Shown in pieces: positions 59,316 through 64,000 of a DNA stretch of 64,000 nt. Origin of the DNA: Inonotus obliquus (Eukaryota; Basidiomycota; Agaricomycetes; Hymenochaetales; Hymenochaetaceae); NCBI GenBank assembly GCA_032164295.1, contig JAJHTX010000008.1, positions 558,001 through 622,000 on the forward strand, written 5' to 3'. The translations under genes and the position numbers were made by a program. Numbering within the stretch: position 1 is the stretch's first letter; every line of letters begins with the position of its first letter. A model generated the notes under the pieces. The model made no database searches. It saw only the letters and a program-made list of their open reading frames with translations, and was not told the origin of the DNA.

Positions 59316-60321
59316 AGAACTGCCATCACTGGATTATATATTTATTGACGATTCTCTTTACGGGAATACTTTGCCCTCGACATATGCAGGCCTGCGTGAG
59401 CTCACAGTATTCCCTACCTCAAAATGGTTCCATTAATTTGACCTACCCAAGCATTACATCAGCGAAGGCTGGTTTGACTGTCTCCCGAGTCTCCAGCCCC
59501 CTTATCCGCTATTCCGATCAGTTGCTATCTAGCTTATTGATCCAAGCACTGCGAGGTTGAGCTACTCGTTCTACGAATTAAGCCCATCCAATAGCAAGTT
59601 CCTCAGATCTCTTCCGCTTCCCATACGTTCTCGCAACCGAGAGTCCTCCAAGTGAGAGGGTATACCAAGAGCACCTGTACGAGCTCCATTGCCTTTCCAC
59701 TTTCCATTATCCCTTACTTAGCCGAGGGTGGTCCAGTACCAATGGCGTCCTGGTATAGACTGGACAGAGCTTATGGGCTATCATGCATTCCGCTGCTGAA
59801 GGTTCGACCAAACCTACTTGATGCTGAACGGCGAAGGGCTCTTGGTGTTTGCATGATCTTGCTGCGCTCAGAGTACCAGTCCTTTCCGTTTGGAATGACT
59901 CGTGTGGATGGACCACTGTTCAGCCGTTCAGGTCGCTTTGCCAAGTATGAAAATATGAAGAGGCTCCATGTGTTGGGCCGCGGTTAGCGCGTTCAGGAGT
60001 GAACTGGAAGTGACACGTTATAGAGAAGTAGCGAACCCTGTAAGTTATGGACTCTTGCTCACAAACATTTTGATTCATCACGTATGCGCGAAACGAGATT
60101 CGATCCTCTCTGAGTCATGTAGGGCATATCGCTGCTTTGCCGTCCTCTCGTCCTTTGGAAAGTAAGCATCCGCTTTCTTAGGATACAATTATGGCGATTC
60201 AAGTTCCACAAGTCTAGGTTTGACTCAGGAGCTTATAATTGATTCTGTAGTATTTCCCACGGGCGTGAGGAAAGAGAAACCCGTGCAATCGTGACAGCAG
60301 GTTTTCGACGCAACGCCATCC
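59316..60321. other. No supported gene
   Basis: Frames up to 111 codons occur (59652-59987), without splice-supported partners or family resemblance. May hold decayed sequence upstream of the F-box gene. Confidence 0.45.
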
Positions 60322-61667
60322 ATGGGCGTCGAGGTAGGTTTCGTGTACAATTATACAGTTTTTTCATGATGGAACTCACGAATCTATTTGACCCGTAGGT
60401 TCAAAATGCTGGCCCAGCGCCTTTCATTAGGCACTCCATCATAGACCGGCTCCCTGCTGAGATCCTCCTCGATATACATGTATTTCTGAGGAGCTTGCCG
60501 GCGCCAGTCAAAGACGAAAACCGTGACTTATGTAACGAATCAATATCAGCACCGACTCGAATATCTCACGTCTGTCGTCGGTGGCGCGAGCTCGCACTTT
60601 TCAATCCAATGCTGTGGTCGTATCCCTGGATTAGAAAGTATTATTCCAGGGGAGGGGGGGATGCGAAACCTGGTTCCACTGGTGAGGATATTCGACACAT
60701 GGCTCTCGAGGACGAAGGAAGCCCCGTTGAACTTCCGCTTTGAATGCCACCTCAATGGGAAGGACAATCTAGATGAGCATCGAGCTGCCGAGTACATTGT
60801 CACCACACTGGTTTCTCAGCAGCACAGATGGAAAGATGTCGGCTTCTTTTGGACCTTCCGTCCATCTCCAACATTTCAGGACTTGAAACTGTCCAATATT
60901 ACCATGCTAACCTCGTTGAGGATTGGCATACCAGACCCCTATGGATTTAACTTGCATGGCAGTATCGACATCAATGCACTACCATCGCGGTTAGAACAAC
61001 TTTTTCTCTGGGGTGAGTGGAAGCTATCCCCTGGAGATTCTCCGGCATCCTCTGGTGCCGAACCCTTGGACTATTACTCTCGGCCCACCCCGAGAGCAAC
61101 ACATTCATCATCATCGACAAGCTGATTCTTCCCTCTTTGGAGTTCCTATGTGTCGAGGAGCGGGGAAAACGCGGAGGCGGCAGGCTGATTGACTTCATCC
61201 GGCGCTCGATGCCTCCGTTGACCGTGTTGCGGATGCGGGGCGATGTCGCAAGCGAGGAGCAATTGATCACGATACTCCGCCTCCTCCCTGCTCTGAAGGA
61301 TTTATGCATGGAATCTTCAATCGTGAGGGAACGCTTCCTAAGCGAGCTTATCGTTCCTCCCGGATACAGTCATGGTACGGGGAAAGTCACGTGCCCCGAT
61401 CTACGAAGGCTAGAAATTAGTTGTCGGATGAAGAGCCTGCCTCCCCGGATCCTAAAATTCATGATTGCAGTTGTTGAATCCCGACATAATGCGCTTGGCG
61501 TATTCCGAAAAGCAGTATCTCTTCACCGATTGTTGGTTGACAACAGAGATGGTACACCCACCACAGAGGACGGCCGTGAAGTTTACTTTCAATTTAACAA
61601 AGGACACGGGCACTTTTATTTAATTGAAAGTGACGATGAAGAGGCGTATTCCTTTTTTGGTGAATAA
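60322..61667 (+). pseudogene. F-box protein gene with two apparent frameshifts
   Basis: A short first exon 60322-60333 (MGVE) joins 60399 onward. The F-box reads IDRLPAEILLDIHVFLRSLP...TRISHVCRRWRELALFNPML. Shortly after, in a run of seven G (about 60654-60660), the reading frame must change to reach VRIFDTWLSRTKEAPLNFRF and the LRR-like SLRIGIPDPYGFNLHGS...LPSRLEQLFLW. At about 61010-61016 it must change again to reach LGLLLSAHPESNTFIIIDKL and the remaining 190 residues. No intron of the usual size repairs either break; the only GTGAGT at 61012 leaves no usable acceptor in phase. This is either a young pseudogene or two sequence errors, the first in a homopolymer. F-box proteins recruit substrates to SCF ubiquitin ligases. 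Confidence 0.65.
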
Positions 61668-62448
61668 TCATTATAGGGGTGTGGGTTGCAGAATCTTGGA
61701 CTGCAGTCATTCCAATCACATTACTTGCCTATTTTGCGGAACAAATATATTACTTATCTCTGCCATTACAATCGGCATGTATCATGTATAAAATTGGCAG
61801 TTATCTGCCTTGGGGTAGCAAAACGATTGTAGGAAAATGAGCAAAGTACGTCCTTTGTTGCGGGGTGTAAGAGAAGGTAGAAAGATGCAGAAACATGTGT
61901 GGCAGCATTTCTATTGTCTGAACGGCAAGATCGAACTGAGAGCACGGACATTGCGACTAACCTGACCAGTTACAGGGAAGAACGAGAAATCTGCCAAGTT
62001 GACTGCGATCAACGGATTGAAAAGGCCCTGGCCCGGGATCGGCTTGAATATCATGCAATATATAATATTCAGCGAAGTTGTGGGAGAACAGAGGGTGGTG
62101 GGCTTTGCTGGTTTGGAGATAGACCCTTAATCGCCATGGAGTTGGCTCTTCTACTTCTTCTCAGCGTGATACTTCTTTCTCTTCTACAATACTACCATTT
62201 GCATGCATCTGATAGATGAATGAGGGAAGCACCTGAGCCACTCCTAATCAGACAAAAATATAAAGCTTTTATCCAGGCCTGAGGCAAATGCACCTGAATA
62301 TATTCTACTGACCCTTAGGAGAGTTGGTTGAATATATATGCTTGAAGAGGAATGAGGAGCAATAGTGATACATAGATAGCGACATCAATAAGCTCGAGTA
62401 CAATTGGTCTACAAAGAAATGGTGGGAAAACAAGCAAAGAATACATTG
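61668..62448. other. Convergent 3' flanks, no gene seen
   Basis: AT-rich sequence with only chance frames (for example 61899-62219), between two convergent genes. Confidence 0.5.
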
Positions 62449-64000
62449 TTAACCTTCATGAGATCTCCTTCCTTCCTCCCAATGTTCACTCGCTTCACCT
62501 AGTTCCGTCTTCTCTTTCGCTTCGTCGAACTCCTCGCCCTTGTCCAGACCTTCTAAGCCAAATCCACGATCTGCCCATGTTTCCCTAACCCACTCAACTA
62601 CATCAGCAAACTCTCCTAATACGTCACCTATTGCACAGCGTAGAGCAGGGTCTTCATGGCCCTTGGTCTGGACTCGTCCTGCACGGACCATTTCTTGAGT
62701 TAGGCGGCGCAGGTATCCTTTCTCGTGCAATTTTAGATCTGAATCCAGTTTCGACGCAGATGCGTGCGAAAAGTTGAGTCGGGGCCGTTTGGGTTCCCTC
62801 TCAACGTCACGACCAGCACGCATTACCTGCGGCAGCCGCATCCCCTTATCCCTCTCGTTTTGCTGAGTTTCAAGCTGGAGGGCTGAAACTAGGGAATCGG
62901 CAAGAGTGGAGAGGAGTCGTTTTCGCAGAAGGATGAATACTGGATTCGTGGGTCTAAGGAGCGCGTCGACACGAGAGCGGACGGTTCCCTCGTCCAAAGG
63001 TGGTAGTGAAGGTATTGTATCCCCAGGACTTGACGAATCATCTGCCAGTGGAGAGGCACGAGATGAACGGAGTCTCCTATATTCATGAAGTACCTCGTCA
63101 GCCAGATTTACGAGTTTCGTGGTTCCAGCATCTTCCGAAGTTTCGTCAACTTCAATCATGAGCAGTGCAAGAACCCGGTCTATAAAAGTTCGACTTTGGC
63201 GGGTATTATCGGATAATGGATGTTGCTCAGAGTCCCTGATATTCGAGGAAGGGGTATTCAAAGAGGTCGATTGCAGTGGGACGATAGTACGCAAAACAGC
63301 GGCGACTACGAGTGCTTGAACGTGGTTCTGAAGGTGAAAGAGGTCGGACGAAGAGAGAGCGAAAACAGGAGGAACTGCATTGATTGAATTGCCAGTACTG
63401 TCTTGCGGAGGTGTGCTTGCATCGGATCTCGACCCTTGACCAGTGGGAAGCGGGCAAGAGATTGCTACATTCGCTCCAATGGCCCTTACGAGTCGCCGAA
63501 TCCACCTGTAATTATCTGAGGATTTAGAAACCTGGGTATCTTCTTCAGCTAACCAAGTCTCCCATCGATCCCTAACACTCTTAGCACCGTAGATCTGAAG
63601 AACGCTACTCCTTTCTTCCACCTTCGCTATTCGCATTACTTCCGTTTCTAGCTCCTCATCTTTCACCGCCCCGAGAACAGCATTCGCTAAGTCTTTCCTC
63701 ATTAGATCGGCGATTTCGATTAATTGTTTCGTTGCCTGTACGATTCGTACTGGGAGATCCGAAGCAGCTTCACTTTCAAGAAGCGAACGGATGGAAGAAA
63801 GTTGCCGATCACGGGCCGGGGAGCAGCGCTCCTGCAACGCTGTAGTAAGTTCAAGAAGATGGTTCTGCGCAGATAATAGCGGAGAGGGAGTGGGCGAGAG
63901 CGGATTTGATAGCCTCAAGTAACTTGGATGCGACAGTGGTAGGAGGCCATCCAACGCAGTATGTAGGTCCTTATACAAGAGATGAAGGCGCGCAAGTTGC
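62449..64000 (-). CDS. Unrecognised helical protein, partial (5' end outside window)
   Basis: A minus-strand frame of more than 510 codons is open to the window edge with no ATG near it, so the start lies beyond 64000. The visible part begins QLARLHLLYKDLHTALDGLL and ends EASEHWEEGRRSHEG. It is mostly helical with Leu heptads (LLELTTALQERC; VRIVQATKQLIEIADLMRKD) and several disordered Ser/Pro stretches; VLQIYGAKSVRDRWETWLAE and VRIVQATKQLIEIADLMRKD are the most conserved-looking blocks. I do not recognise the family. The coiled-coil character would suit a tethering, kinetochore or centrosomal subunit, but this is a guess. Confidence 0.8.
   Translation of the reverse strand, partial: QLARLHLLYKDLHTALDGLLPLSHPSYLRLSNPLSPTPSPLLSAQNHLLELTTALQERCSPARDRQLSSIRSLLESEAASDLPVRIVQATKQLIEIADLMRKDLANAVLGAVKDEELETEVMRIAKVEERSSVLQIYGAKSVRDRWETWLAEEDTQVSKSSDNYRWIRRLVRAIGANVAISCPLPTGQGSRSDASTPPQDSTGNSINAVPPVFALSSSDLFHLQNHVQALVVAAVLRTIVPLQSTSLNTPSSNIRDSEQHPLSDNTRQSRTFIDRVLALLMIEVDETSEDAGTTKLVNLADEVLHEYRRLRSSRASPLADDSSSPGDTIPSLPPLDEGTVRSRVDALLRPTNPVFILLRKRLLSTLADSLVSALQLETQQNERDKGMRLPQVMRAGRDVEREPKRPRLNFSHASASKLDSDLKLHEKGYLRRLTQEMVRAGRVQTKGHEDPALRCAIGDVLGEFADVVEWVRETWADRGFGLEGLDKGEEFDEAKEKTELGEASEHWEEGRRSHEG

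Noticed and set aside
60580..60670. Intron to explain the first F-box frame change
   Set aside because: The only candidate pair is about 33 nt, has a weak donor and does not change the frame as needed.
62449..64000. Assignment of the right-edge gene to a COG or kinetochore subunit
   Set aside because: Only a generic helical character supports it; no specific motif was recognised.
1..64000. tRNA genes, rRNA, CRISPR arrays, biosynthetic cluster
   Set aside because: No B-box-like GGTTCGANTCC with a matching A-box, no spaced direct repeats, and no backbone biosynthetic enzyme were seen.

Overview
The window is nuclear DNA of a filamentous basidiomycete, most likely an Agaricomycete. The coding genes are intron-dense: one has 16 exons and one has 15. 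Introns are mostly about 48-70 nt with GT..AG ends, and the recognisable proteins read as fungal orthologues. I cannot place it below class with confidence. The expanded beta-trefoil (ricin-B-type) lectin family would fit Cantharellales such as Rhizoctonia or Ceratobasidium, but that is inference. All exon models were assembled by hand by joining frames at GT/AG sites and checking phase. Each exon sum is a multiple of three except where I call a pseudogene or a partial gene.

Layout. 1-5.9 kb is gene-poor, with one spliced small glycine-zipper-like protein at 3.4-3.7 kb. 5.9-9.8 kb is a TMEM184/OSTA-type membrane protein (15 exons). 10.5-11.2 kb is an uncharacterised 239-aa protein. 12.3-18.65 kb is MON2 (1800 aa), divergent from MDP-1, a HAD phosphatase, at 18.95-19.9 kb. 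20.2-21.1 kb is lectin copy A, followed by a 155-aa orphan. 23.2-25.0 kb is the farnesyltransferase beta subunit. 25.5-26.5 kb is a gamma-glutamylcyclotransferase-fold protein with a C-terminal membrane segment. 26.7-28.8 kb is a secreted-type amidase. 29.2-32.7 kb is the mismatch-repair endonuclease PMS1.

33.0-39.6 kb is a lectin cluster: three intact copies, one pseudogene with a nonsense codon and a frameshift, and one decayed copy whose first exon has been inverted in place. 40.8-42.2 kb is the Rab geranylgeranyltransferase beta subunit. 43-51.3 kb is an accessory block holding two paralogous pepsin-like proteins without signal peptides, a hAT-type element with a TA-flanked MITE nested inside it, a broken MRM2-like RNA methyltransferase and a phytanoyl-CoA dioxygenase. 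51.8-54.2 kb is a 791-aa low-complexity protein. 54.9-56.5 kb is an acetamidase/formamidase. 56.8-58.0 kb is a conserved fungal protein of unknown role. 58.3-59.3 kb is the histone-fold protein Dpb4/POLE3. 60.3-61.7 kb is a frameshifted F-box gene. An unrecognised protein runs off the right edge.

Most genes are unrelated housekeeping functions: Golgi/endosome traffic, protein prenylation, DNA repair and DNA replication. The notable features are the lectin family history, several micro-exons of 7-14 nt that any automated annotation would probably miss, the nested transposons, and the methyltransferase that kept its catalytic residues but lost its SAM-binding loop.
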